DNA from: CAKRJP01 sp963634745
Lineage (GTDB): Bacteria; Bacillota; Clostridia; Lachnospirales; Lachnospiraceae
Assembly: GCA_963634745.1 (NCBI GenBank)
Contig: CAVHCX010000011.1
Location: forward strand, 19,082 to 83,081
Length of the DNA: 64,000 nucleotides
Direction: 5' to 3'
Numbering within the stretch: the first letter of the stretch is position 1; the number at the start of each line of letters is the position of its first letter. Made by a program: the position numbers and the translations under genes. Under the pieces are notes generated by a model that was not told the DNA's origin, made no database searches, and saw nothing but the letters and a program-made list of their open reading frames with translations. Of the stretch, positions 34,174 to 42,463 are shown one piece after another.

Positions 34174-34203
34174 GAGAGCTGCCACAGGGGTGGCAACCCT
34201 CTC
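34174..34203 (-). terminator. Terminator of the opp operon
   Basis: The stem GAGAG-GG-TTGCCAC / GTGGCAG-CTCTC on the minus strand is followed by TTTTGCTTTTTC. It lies 27 bp past the oppA stop. Confidence 0.8.
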
Positions 34204-34229
34204 CTTGTACTTTAATACAAAGTCATAAT

Positions 34230-35897
34230 TTATTTTTTCTCTGCATATTTAAATGAATAGTTTGATCCTGTGCTGTAGAAGGAAATTCCACTGACATTGG
34301 GACTAATCATTCTGGCAATGGACTGCTGGTAGATCGGGAATACTACACAGTCATCTGCCAACATTTTCTCGCAGTCAACCAAGGCATCCCATCTTGCTTC
34401 TGTATCTAAGGCAAGCTCGCCATATTTTGCTGATTCAATGGTATCATCATATTTTGTATTGCTATAACGTCCATAGTTTGTTGAACTTCCTGTCACGAAG
34501 CAGTCCAGATCTGTCATTGGATCTGCATAGTCTGGTCCCCATCTTGTAAGTCCAAGCTGGTAATTACCATTCTGCATATCTTCCAGACGGGCTTTCTTTG
34601 GCTCCACCTTAATTGAAATGGTAAGACCTTCTAGATTGGTCTGCCACTCATTCTGCAAGAACTGAGCTACCTGCTGTGCGGAATCGCTGTCTTCTACTAC
34701 AAGCTCGAGTTCCAGCGAATCTTTTCCGATCTCCGAAAGTCCCTTGCTCCAATAGTCTTTTGCTGCATCTACATCATAAGTCCAGTTATCATAGGTTCCA
34801 ACCTCTTTCCGGAATTCTGTGCCATCCGGGCTTACTGCAAGGTTTTCTGCCACAATATAATCAGCCACTGTAGATCCATCTTTTAAGAGGGTATCTGTAA
34901 CAGCCTCTTTATCAAAGGATTTCGCAAGTGCCAGGCGGATATTTTCATTTGCAAACTCTTCTACCTCTGTATTCGGAGAGACATACCACATATATCCATC
35001 CTGAGAAGTACTATAACTTGCATCATCCTGGTACTGTTCGATCAGATCACCGGTCAGGGTTACTACATCAAGGTCACCGGATTCATAGGACATAGCTGCC
35101 GTCTGATTGTCCAGGATTACCTGCCATTCTACGCCGTCCAGTTTTACTTCATCCGCATCATAATAATCGTCATTTTTCTCAGCCTTAATGGTCATTGCAG
35201 AAGGCTCATAATCTGTGATTTCAAAAGCACCGTTGCAGACAATGGTATCTGCAGATGTTGCGAAATCATCTCCTGACTCCTCTGCCAACTCTTCTTTGAC
35301 AGGATAGAAGCTTGGGAAGGTCATCAAGCTTTCGAATACCGCACATGGAGATGAAAGGCTAACCTTTAAGGTCTTATCATCTACGGCCTCCACACCAAGA
35401 TCTGTCACCGGTTTATTTCCTGCCACAACATCATCTGCATTTAAAAGGCAGGCGGTCTGAACGAAGAACTGATACTCACTTCCTGTGTTAGGGTCTGCAA
35501 GGGTCTGCCATGCATATACGAAATCAGATGCCGTAACATCAGAACCATCGGACCATTTCGCATCATCCCTAAGCTTAAATGTATAGGTCAGGCCGTCCTC
35601 TGACTTGTCAACACTTTCCGCAACTGCAAGGATTGCATTTCCGTCCTCATCCTTTGTATAAAGTCCTTCCATACACTGGGCCAATACAGAAAAGGATGTT
35701 CCGTCGTTTGCCAGCTGCGGGTTCAGAGAATCAATTGCCACACCGATCTGGTAACGCAGGGTATTGTCTGATGCACTTGATGTCCCGGTGCTGCCTGTAG
35801 CTTCATCGGTTTTGGAACTGCCACCGCACCCGGCCAGTGTAGTGATACACATGGATGCCGTCACAGCCATTGCTGCTGCTTTTTTCCAGTTTTTCAT
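34230..35897 (-). CDS. oppA: Oligopeptide ABC transporter substrate-binding lipoprotein
   Basis: The protein has 555 residues. The lipoprotein signal MKNWKKAAAMAVTASMCITT ends in the lipobox LAGC at about residues 21-24, followed by a Ser/Thr-rich linker. The mature part is an SBP_bac_5 domain (YQIGVAIDSLNPQLAND; TFKLRDDAKWSDGSDVTASDFVYAW). It is anchored outside the membrane and gives peptides to the permease. It is the last gene of the operon. The symbol follows peptide ABC convention; the exact ligand is not known. Confidence 0.9.
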   Translation of the reverse strand: MKNWKKAAAMAVTASMCITTLAGCGGSSKTDEATGSTGTSSASDNTLRYQIGVAIDSLNPQLANDGTSFSVLAQCMEGLYTKDEDGNAILAVAESVDKSEDGLTYTFKLRDDAKWSDGSDVTASDFVYAWQTLADPNTGSEYQFFVQTACLLNADDVVAGNKPVTDLGVEAVDDKTLKVSLSSPCAVFESLMTFPSFYPVKEELAEESGDDFATSADTIVCNGAFEITDYEPSAMTIKAEKNDDYYDADEVKLDGVEWQVILDNQTAAMSYESGDLDVVTLTGDLIEQYQDDASYSTSQDGYMWYVSPNTEVEEFANENIRLALAKSFDKEAVTDTLLKDGSTVADYIVAENLAVSPDGTEFRKEVGTYDNWTYDVDAAKDYWSKGLSEIGKDSLELELVVEDSDSAQQVAQFLQNEWQTNLEGLTISIKVEPKKARLEDMQNGNYQLGLTRWGPDYADPMTDLDCFVTGSSTNYGRYSNTKYDDTIESAKYGELALDTEARWDALVDCEKMLADDCVVFPIYQQSIARMISPNVSGISFYSTGSNYSFKYAEKK

Positions 35898-35971
35898 AAT
35901 CTTACCTCCAAAAATATATTTATCGAAACCTTCTTAACAAACACGCTTTGTTTATATAAGAAAGTCTGATA

Positions 35972-36907
35972 TCAATGTGATAGCCAGGAATCTAATTCCT
36001 CTTCCGTGGACCGCACAAAATGGGTCCCTTCCACCTTCCTTAAGATGCCTTTGTTATAATCAATTCCGCTGCTCTCATAATCATAATGCAAGGATGTCCG
36101 ATTCTTTTCCACCTGAGGGTTGGGCTGTGGGATAGCGGAAATCAGGCTCTTGGTATAGGGGTGTAGCGGATTTTCAAAAATTTCCTCTGTAGTCCCTGTT
36201 TCTACCAGATGGCCAAGATGCAAAACTCCGATTCGGTCTGAAATGTATTTGACCATGGAAAGATCATGGGCAATAAAGAGATAGGCCGTCTGGGTCTCCT
36301 GCTGAATATCCTTCATCAGGTTCACCACCTGGGCCTGAATGGATACATCCAGAGCCGAGATACATTCATCTGCAACAATCAGCTTGGGATTCATGACCAG
36401 GGCCCTGGCAATGCCTACTCTCTGGCGCTGACCTCCGGAAAATTGATGGGGATACCTGCTGGCATGTTCCGGTGTCAGACCTACTTTTTTCAGGATCTCC
36501 GCGATTTTTTCATTTCTTTCATCCTTATTTTGATACATATGGTGGATGTCCAGTCCCTGTCCGATAATATCCGAAACTTTTTTTCTTGGATTCAGGCACT
36601 CCATGGGATCCTGAAAAATCATCTGCATATCTACTCGTAGCTTCTTCTCGTCAACCTTCGATAATTTCCCTGAGCAGTCCATGCCCTCAAAGGTAATCTT
36701 TCCGTCCGTAGGTTTATAGAGTCGAATGCAGGATCTTCCGATGGTGGATTTTCCGGATCCGGATTCTCCCACAAGCCCGTAGGTTTCTCCCGGATAAATT
36801 TCAAAGCTGACGTCGTCCACTGCCTTGACGGTAAACTTTTTATTTACCTTAAAATATTGCTTTAGCCCTTCTACCTTCAGAAGGGGCTCTTTCTTCTGTT
36901 CTGTCAT
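35972..36907 (-). CDS. oppF: Oligopeptide ABC transporter ATP-binding protein OppF
   Basis: The protein has 311 residues. Walker A is GESGSGKSTIG (about 49-59), the signature FSGGQRQRVGIARAL, Walker B LIVADECISALD, and the C-terminal oligopeptide extension begins PLHPYTKSLISAIP. The start overlaps the oppD stop by 4 bp. Confidence 0.93.
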   Translation of the reverse strand: MTEQKKEPLLKVEGLKQYFKVNKKFTVKAVDDVSFEIYPGETYGLVGESGSGKSTIGRSCIRLYKPTDGKITFEGMDCSGKLSKVDEKKLRVDMQMIFQDPMECLNPRKKVSDIIGQGLDIHHMYQNKDERNEKIAEILKKVGLTPEHASRYPHQFSGGQRQRVGIARALVMNPKLIVADECISALDVSIQAQVVNLMKDIQQETQTAYLFIAHDLSMVKYISDRIGVLHLGHLVETGTTEEIFENPLHPYTKSLISAIPQPNPQVEKNRTSLHYDYESSGIDYNKGILRKVEGTHFVRSTEEELDSWLSH

Positions 36908-37980
36908 AAGGCCGCTTCCTCCTTCATCCGCTTGATTCTTTTTCTTAGTTCCTCCGGCATTTCTACCTTGGGCGCCTTCGGATGCAAAAGCCAGGTAGCT
37001 GCAAAATGAGAGTCACTGATCTTAAACATAGGGGGCTGTAGTCTTGAATCAATTTTCAAGGCATATTTATTTCGGGGTGCAAAGGCATCTCCCTCTACCG
37101 GTTTTTGCAGATTCGGTGGACTTCCCGGTATTGTAAAAAGTCGGCTGTCTGCAGTATTCAAATCCGGCATGGCTGACAAAAGTCCCCAGGTATAAGGATG
37201 CTTGGGATCATAAAAGATCTCATCGATGCTTCCTTTTTCAACGATTTTTCCCGCATACATAACATTTACATAATCGGCCACCTTGGCTACCACTCCCAGA
37301 TCATGGGTAATGTAGATAACCGAAATACCTGTCTTTTCCTGGATCCTTCGAATCAGCTCCAAGATCTTTGCCTGGATGGTCACATCCAAGGCGGTTGTGG
37401 GTTCATCACAGATTAGAAGTTCCGGGTTACAAGCCAGGGCGATGGCGATTACCACTCTCTGACGCATACCTCCCGAAAGCTGGTGGGGATAGTTTTTCAT
37501 CCTTTTTTCTGCATCTGTAATTCCAACCAATTCAAGCAATTCCACAGCCTTTTTATAGGCCTCTTCCTTAGGTGTCTTATAGTGCCAAATCATACCCTCC
37601 ATGATCTGCTTTCCAATGGTCATCAAGGGATTCAGGGAAGTCATGGGATCCTGAAAAACCATTGCGATCCTTTTTCCATTTATATGTTCACGGATATCTT
37701 TCTTTTTCATTTGCAGGATATCGCAGGTGACTTTTTCTCCATCCTCTCTTGTATAAGTAAACCGAATGGAGCCCCTGTTGATCTGCCCATTTTTTGCCAG
37801 GATACCCATGGCAGCTTTTGCCGTCACAGACTTGCCGGAGCCGGATTCTCCAACGATGGCAACCGTCTCCCCCCTATACAGGTCTAGGTTGACACCCCGT
37901 ATGGCATTGACACTGCCGGTGGTTGTTTTAAATGAGATAGAGAGATCTCGAACCTCTAATATTTTTTCACGTTCTGCCAT
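36904..37980 (-). CDS. oppD: Oligopeptide ABC transporter ATP-binding protein OppD
   Basis: The protein has 358 residues. Walker A is GESGSGKSVTA, the signature LSGGMRQRVVIAIAL, Walker B LLICDEPTTALD. The C-terminal peptide-transporter extension has the cysteine-poor form FAPRNKYALK in place of the usual FxxRCxxA iron-sulfur pattern. It pairs with OppF to power transport. Confidence 0.92.
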   Translation of the reverse strand: MAEREKILEVRDLSISFKTTTGSVNAIRGVNLDLYRGETVAIVGESGSGKSVTAKAAMGILAKNGQINRGSIRFTYTREDGEKVTCDILQMKKKDIREHINGKRIAMVFQDPMTSLNPLMTIGKQIMEGMIWHYKTPKEEAYKKAVELLELVGITDAEKRMKNYPHQLSGGMRQRVVIAIALACNPELLICDEPTTALDVTIQAKILELIRRIQEKTGISVIYITHDLGVVAKVADYVNVMYAGKIVEKGSIDEIFYDPKHPYTWGLLSAMPDLNTADSRLFTIPGSPPNLQKPVEGDAFAPRNKYALKIDSRLQPPMFKISDSHFAATWLLHPKAPKVEMPEELRKRIKRMKEEAAL

Positions 37981-37992
37981 TTTTCATCCCTC

Positions 37993-39096
37993 CTACATTT
38001 CCTTCATCTTCGGATCCAGCGCTTCTCTAAGCCCGTCAGCCAAAAGCGTAAAGCTTAACATCAAAAGGGACATCACCACCAAAGGAAAGATGATCTGATA
38101 GGGATGGGTCGTAAAATTCTTATATCCATCTGAAATCATGGTTCCGAGGGAGGCTAAGGGGCTTGGAACTCCCAGCCCGATAAATGCTAAAAAGGCTTCG
38201 GTAAAGATGGCATGGGGAATAGAAAACATAGTCTGGGTAATGACCGGCCCAAAAATATTTGGAAAAATTTCGCTAAAGATAATGCGAAAGCTTCCTGCCC
38301 CGAGAGTCCTGGATGCCAAGACAAATTCTCTTTCCTTAAGTTTTAGCATCTCGGCTCTTGCAATCCGGCTCATTCCAATCCAACCGGTAACGATCAAGGC
38401 AACCGTAATAGAGGTAAGACCGGGGCTTAAGACCAACATCATCAAGGTAACAACTACTAAGGTGGGAATACTATTTACGATTTCCACAATTCGCTGCATA
38501 ACCATGTCCACTTTTCCACCAAAGTATCCGGAGATCAGACCATAGCTAAGTCCGAAAAGCATATCTACCAGCACAGCAACCACCGCAATATACAAGCTGA
38601 TTCTGGTTCCGGTCCAGGTTCTTGTCCAGATATCACGGCCAAGAGAATCACTTCCAAACCAGTAGTAGACATCTGTTTTCTTATCACTGATATACTTATT
38701 GATCTGCTTTGCCACGCCGGAGACCTTGACCGTCTCACTTCCATCTAAGATTCCAAGCTTTTCAAGCCCCGGAACCCTGGGTGCCAGATTCTGATTTTTA
38801 ATATCCTGGGTTGCGTAGGTGTAAGACGTCATATGGGGGCCTACAATTGCTAAAAGGATAATTAGCAGAATACAAAAGAAGCTGATGACCGCACCCTTAT
38901 TTTTCTTAAAGCGGACAAATGCATCCTTCCAGAAGCTTTGACTGGCAAAGTTCGTATCGATGAGGTCTTCGTTTATATGCTGAAATTCAAAATCATCCTC
39001 CTGAAACTCGATCCCCTTTAAATATTCTTCTACATCCACAATGGGAACTGCTGCCTCTGCAAGTGCTGCCGGCTCTATTTTTTTATTTCTCCACAT
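37993..39096 (-). CDS. oppC: Oligopeptide ABC transporter permease OppC
   Basis: The protein has 367 residues. A soluble N-terminus of about 75 residues precedes the first membrane segment (GAVISFFCILLIILLAIVG), then the BPD_transp_1 domain with the EAA loop (EMLKLKEREFVLASRTLGAG). Five more segments follow. The ATG at 39096 is preferred because AGGAGG lies nine bases upstream; a TTG nine codons earlier is unlikely. Confidence 0.9.
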   Translation of the reverse strand: MWRNKKIEPAALAEAAVPIVDVEEYLKGIEFQEDDFEFQHINEDLIDTNFASQSFWKDAFVRFKKNKGAVISFFCILLIILLAIVGPHMTSYTYATQDIKNQNLAPRVPGLEKLGILDGSETVKVSGVAKQINKYISDKKTDVYYWFGSDSLGRDIWTRTWTGTRISLYIAVVAVLVDMLFGLSYGLISGYFGGKVDMVMQRIVEIVNSIPTLVVVTLMMLVLSPGLTSITVALIVTGWIGMSRIARAEMLKLKEREFVLASRTLGAGSFRIIFSEIFPNIFGPVITQTMFSIPHAIFTEAFLAFIGLGVPSPLASLGTMISDGYKNFTTHPYQIIFPLVVMSLLMLSFTLLADGLREALDPKMKEM

Positions 39097-39109
39097 CTTT
39101 CGTCGCCTC

Positions 39110-40045
39110 CTATTCTTTTGCAAGTCTGATTCTTGGATCGATCACACCATAAAGAATATCGACTGCCAGCATCAACACAATGTACATGGCACTATAGATA
39201 AATGCGATAGTAATGGTTACGTTATAATCATTGGACTGGATCGCCGTTACCATCAAACTTCCGATTCCCGGTATAGAGAAAATCTTCTCGATCACCAAAG
39301 ACCCGATCATCAAATCCACAACCAGGGGTGCAAGAACAGTAACAATAGGAATCAGGGCATTTCTAAGGGCATGCCTTATAATCAAGGGCCCTCCTGTGAT
39401 TCCTTTACTCTCTGCAAGAAGCATATAATCACTGTCCAAGACTTCCAAAAGCTCTGTCCTTGTAAATCTGGCCACCGTGGCGATAGAAAACATAGAAAGG
39501 GCAATGGTCGGCATCACTGAGGATGCAAAGATTTCCGCCGAATTATACAAAAGGGGGAATATATTCGCTCGATATCCCAGGAAATAGGCCATAGCCAGGG
39601 CGAATACATAGGACGGCAGGCTGACACCCAAGACCGATATAACGGTACAAAGGGAATCGATCCAGGTTCCGCTTTTTAAGGCCGCTGCAATTCCAAGGAG
39701 AATACCTAGGATGGCTCCCAAGACGACCGCCTGTCCGCCGATCCGAAAGCTCACCGGAAGCCTTGTATTTAAAAGCTTTGAAATATCCGTATTTTTTGAA
39801 ATACTGTAAGATACGCCAAAATCACCCCGGACCACATTTTTCACATAGTTTACAAACTGGACTACAATGGGCTGGTCCAGGCCATATTTTTGATTTAAAA
39901 CCTGCACCTGGGCCTCCGACAGTTTTTCATCATTGAATGGTGAACCCGGCATAAACTGAAGCATACAAAAGAGAAGCAATAGAATGATCAGAATCGTGAC
40001 AATTGAGACAAATACCCTCTTTGCAATATACTTTTTCACAAGCAT
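39110..40045 (-). CDS. oppB: Oligopeptide ABC transporter permease OppB
   Basis: The protein has 311 residues and six membrane segments. The N-terminal TM is followed by the typical LQFMPGSPF and LNQKYGLDQPIVVQF, and the EAA loop is LLEVLDSDYMLLAESKGITG. It is the first gene of oppBCDFA. A GTG two codons in (40039) has better spacing from the GGGAGGG site than the ATG at 40045. Confidence 0.9.
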   Translation of the reverse strand: MLVKKYIAKRVFVSIVTILIILLLLFCMLQFMPGSPFNDEKLSEAQVQVLNQKYGLDQPIVVQFVNYVKNVVRGDFGVSYSISKNTDISKLLNTRLPVSFRIGGQAVVLGAILGILLGIAAALKSGTWIDSLCTVISVLGVSLPSYVFALAMAYFLGYRANIFPLLYNSAEIFASSVMPTIALSMFSIATVARFTRTELLEVLDSDYMLLAESKGITGGPLIIRHALRNALIPIVTVLAPLVVDLMIGSLVIEKIFSIPGIGSLMVTAIQSNDYNVTITIAFIYSAMYIVLMLAVDILYGVIDPRIRLAKE

Positions 40046-40084
40046 CCCTCCCTATAGGCATTCTGCATAAGAAGGCAAAATAGG

Positions 40085-40122
40085 AAGAGGCACAACTGCA
40101 ACCTTTTGCAGCTATGCCTCTT
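40085..40122 (-). promoter_or_regulatory. Second leader hairpin before oppB
   Basis: A two-part stem, AAGAGGCA / TGCCTCTT outside and CTGCAA / TTGCAG inside, sits about 40 bp before oppB. On the minus strand CCTATTTTGCC follows. It shares the pieces GGCATA and GTTGTGC with the hairpin at 40154-40181, so the two may be duplicated attenuator-like elements. Confidence 0.5.
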
Positions 40123-40143
40123 TGCATTAAACTTTCTTTTCAC

Positions 40144-40181
40144 AAAACAAAAACGGAGCACAACTTTTTTGTTATGCCCCG
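40144..40181 (-). terminator. Terminator hairpin just after the opp promoter
   Basis: The stem CGGGGCATAAC / GTTGTGCTCCG (minus strand) with an A-rich loop is followed by TTTTTGTTTTG. It can end the HD-gene transcript from upstream. It also starts only about 14 nt after the transcript start predicted from the promoter at 40202-40230, so it may attenuate opp. Confidence 0.65.
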
Positions 40182-40201
40182 TCGCCTTTAATATGCTTGT
40201 G

Positions 40202-40230
40202 ATTATACTTGCCTAATTTTTCTTTGTCAA
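40202..40230 (-). promoter_or_regulatory. Perfect-consensus sigma-A promoter before the opp operon
   Basis: On the minus strand TTGACA (40230-40225), exactly 17 bp, then TATAAT (40207-40202). The predicted start is near 40195, about 150 nt before oppB. Confidence 0.8.
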
Positions 40231-40294
40231 ACAAATGACAAAACACCTTATTTTATTATGTATTTTCTCCCTTGCGCTTTTATTTTAAAGGTTT

Positions 40295-40726
40295 TTACCT
40301 CCTAAAAAATGTTTCATGAAAGGAAATAGCCTTATCAGCAAGGCACACGATCCAGGCTTCCCTTGACATAGGAACCCGCTCGGGATTTAAGGGCCACATG
40401 TGGCAGTAGATCACATGACTTACCCGGTCATCCACCTTATAATATCTCCTGGCATTTAGGGAGGCAATTCTTGCATGCCTAAAGCCATGAAAACGGTGGC
40501 TTCCATCATCCTTTTTATGCCAGTCATAAAGATAAAAATCATGCAGCATGGCACCCAAGAGCAAGACCCGCAGATTGGAACTTAGTGAAAACATCTTGTC
40601 GATCTTGTAGCTTAGCTTTGCTACATTTTCACAGTGCTCGTAGGTGGTGACCCTCCCGTGCTGGATATATTTTTTCATTCTCTGGACATTGCAGTCTGAC
40701 TGTACAAGAGAAAGTATCTCGTACAT
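40295..40726 (-). CDS. HD-domain phosphohydrolase
   Basis: The protein has about 143 residues. Metal-ligand positions are YEHCENVAKLS, AMLHDFYLYDWH and RHARIASLNARRYY, the HD-superfamily pattern. The short form is common in Clostridia and its substrate is not known. MYEILSLV at 40726 has AAGGG nine bases upstream and is preferred to an ATG six codons earlier. Confidence 0.78.
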   Translation of the reverse strand: MYEILSLVQSDCNVQRMKKYIQHGRVTTYEHCENVAKLSYKIDKMFSLSSNLRVLLLGAMLHDFYLYDWHKKDDGSHRFHGFRHARIASLNARRYYKVDDRVSHVIYCHMWPLNPERVPMSREAWIVCLADKAISFHETFFRR

Positions 40727-40844
40727 TTCTTCATCCCTTCTCATTTATAAACAAAACCCTTTCATCTCTCAGATTCACAAGGAAGCATTCGCTAGCTCTA
40801 GCCGGCGAATATTCAACCCTCCTCTCCTAGTGTATCATAAAATC

Positions 40845-40905
40845 AAAAAAGCAGCCCACTTATTAGCGGAAAATCAATTTTCCCGTAAGCAGTGGCTGCT
40901 TTTTT
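40845..40905. terminator. Terminator between the HD gene region and the 63-residue gene
   Basis: The stem AAAAAGCAGCC-C-ACT / AGTGGCTGCTTTTT, with an inner GGAAAAT/ATTTTCC hairpin, has T-runs on both strands. On the minus strand it closes the small gene at 40942-41133. Confidence 0.8.
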
Positions 40906-40941
40906 ATACTTTTTAAGGCTTCTTTTATTTTTTTCGCCATA

Positions 40942-41133
40942 CTAGATTCTTGTTACGTGAGACTCAGCGTTTTTCATGATCTGTACGACTGCTGAAGAAT
41001 TACCTGTCAACATTGCAGAACATGCTGCAAAATAATCTGCATGATCTAATACATATTTTTTTAAACGCTCTAGCAAACTTGTCTTGTTACTCATAGTCAT
41101 TGCTTTATTTTTAGAAATAGTTGCTGTACTCAT
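40942..41133 (-). CDS. 63-residue protein of unknown function
   Basis: The frame has a GAGGAGAGG site a few bases before its ATG and its own terminator, so it is probably a real one-gene unit. The N-terminus is Ser/Thr/Lys rich (MSTATISKNKAMTMSNKTSL). The rest could form an amphipathic helix with KYVLDHADYFAACSAMLTG. It has no membrane segment and no family that I recognise. Confidence 0.6.
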   Translation of the reverse strand: MSTATISKNKAMTMSNKTSLLERLKKYVLDHADYFAACSAMLTGNSSAVVQIMKNAESHVTRI

Positions 41134-41261
41134 ATGATCCTCTCCTCTTTTTATCTATGTTTCAATATTTTTCTCTGTTACATCCTGTATTCTAGACCGA
41201 ATCTTAAGACGAAACTAGTAGCAGGATTATCCAGTTTTACGAGGATATTGACCTTTTGATC

Positions 41262-41822
41262 CTAGAATAGGAGAAATGACCACAACACATTAAGTAGCCC
41301 CGCAAGGGCCATAACCAAGATAGGACTTAGCTTGGTTCTTCGAAGTAGTAAGAGACAGATCCCAAAGATCCCCACCAGATACCATCTGGTATCTGCCAGA
41401 TGCACCGACCCATTCTTCCAGAAGGCTTCCATCAAAATGGCACTTCCTGCGGAAGCAATGAGGGCCACCACTGCCGGCCTTAAAGATTCCAGGACGCGTT
41501 GAAAGACCTTCATCTTTTTGTATCTTAGATAGAAGCAGGCTATGACAGTGACTATGACACAGGAAGGAAGGATACAGCCGCAGGTTGCTACAATAGAACC
41601 CGGAAGCCCTGCGATTTTATTTCCTACAAAAGTGGCGGAATTTACCGCAATGGGGCCCGGTGTCATCTGGGAGATGGTGATGAGGTCTGTAAATTCCGAC
41701 ATGCTAAGCCAGGCATGCTGCACAACCACCTGTTCTTTGATTAAAGGCATGGCGGCATACCCGCCGCCAAAACTAAAAAGTCCAATCTGAAGAAAGCTAA
41801 AGAAGAGTTCAAAATAAATCAT
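41262..41822 (-). CDS. Chromate transporter family protein, half-size subunit
   Basis: The protein has 186 residues, a single CHR domain with about six hydrophobic segments. The signature FFSFLQIGLFSFGGGYAAMPLI is followed by ITISQMTPGPIAVNSATFVG. Short CHR proteins work as pairs; the partner overlaps it by 4 bp upstream. The true substrate in anaerobes is unclear. Confidence 0.88.
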   Translation of the reverse strand: MIYFELFFSFLQIGLFSFGGGYAAMPLIKEQVVVQHAWLSMSEFTDLITISQMTPGPIAVNSATFVGNKIAGLPGSIVATCGCILPSCVIVTVIACFYLRYKKMKVFQRVLESLRPAVVALIASAGSAILMEAFWKNGSVHLADTRWYLVGIFGICLLLLRRTKLSPILVMALAGLLNVLWSFLLF

Positions 41823-42439
41823 TTTCCTTTAACCTCCCGTCTTCTTTCAATAAGCGCACGGAAAATCCCTAACAAACCACAAAATAAGATCACATATACC
41901 ACATTGACTCCAAAGAAACAGGAAGCCACAAATGCCCCAAGCATCAATAGGTCAGAGATTCGGTCTTTCTTTTTAGCAATCCCAACCGCCATATCATAAG
42001 TCACAGAGGCAATGACCGCCCCGACACCTGCCTGCATTCCTTCTAGGAGGAGGCTTACTATTCGATTATCCCGAACTGCCTGATAGCAAAGAGAAATCAG
42101 GGAAATAATTACAAAAGGAGGAAGGACCGTCCCAAGAATCGCCACTAAAATCCCCGGAAGCCCTGCCAGCTTATAGCCCACTACGATGGCTCCATTTACT
42201 GCAATGGCCCCCGGTGCGGACTGGGCAATGGCGACCAGGTCCAGCATTTCCTCCTCCTTAATCCAATGATACTCATCTACAAACTTTTTCTTCATCAAGC
42301 TTACGATGACATATCCCCCTCCAAAGGTAAATGCACTTAGATAAAAGGTCGACCAAAAGATCTTCCACAATCTTTTATCTCTTTTATCACTTTTATCGTC
42401 TATTCTATTCTCTTTGCTTTCATCTTGTGCTTGCTCCAT
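41819..42439 (-). CDS. Chromate transporter family protein, half-size subunit
   Basis: The protein has 206 residues with a charged N-terminal tail of about 25 residues, then the CHR domain (STFYLSAFTFGGGYVIVSLM; AIAQSAPGAIAVNGAIVVG). It is paired with the following gene by a 4-bp overlap and lies 24 bp after a hybrid sensor kinase gene. The start has no good ribosome site, so coupling to the kinase gene is possible. Confidence 0.88.
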   Translation of the reverse strand: MEQAQDESKENRIDDKSDKRDKRLWKIFWSTFYLSAFTFGGGYVIVSLMKKKFVDEYHWIKEEEMLDLVAIAQSAPGAIAVNGAIVVGYKLAGLPGILVAILGTVLPPFVIISLISLCYQAVRDNRIVSLLLEGMQAGVGAVIASVTYDMAVGIAKKKDRISDLLMLGAFVASCFFGVNVVYVILFCGLLGIFRALIERRREVKGK

Positions 42440-42463
42440 AGCTATTTCATATCTTACGCTTTC

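Noticed and set aside
40786..40811. Short palindrome ATTCGC...GCGAAT before the HD gene as another repeat element
   Set aside because: It lacks the conserved core and the CATAC boundary of the palindromic family; it may be a simple dyad.
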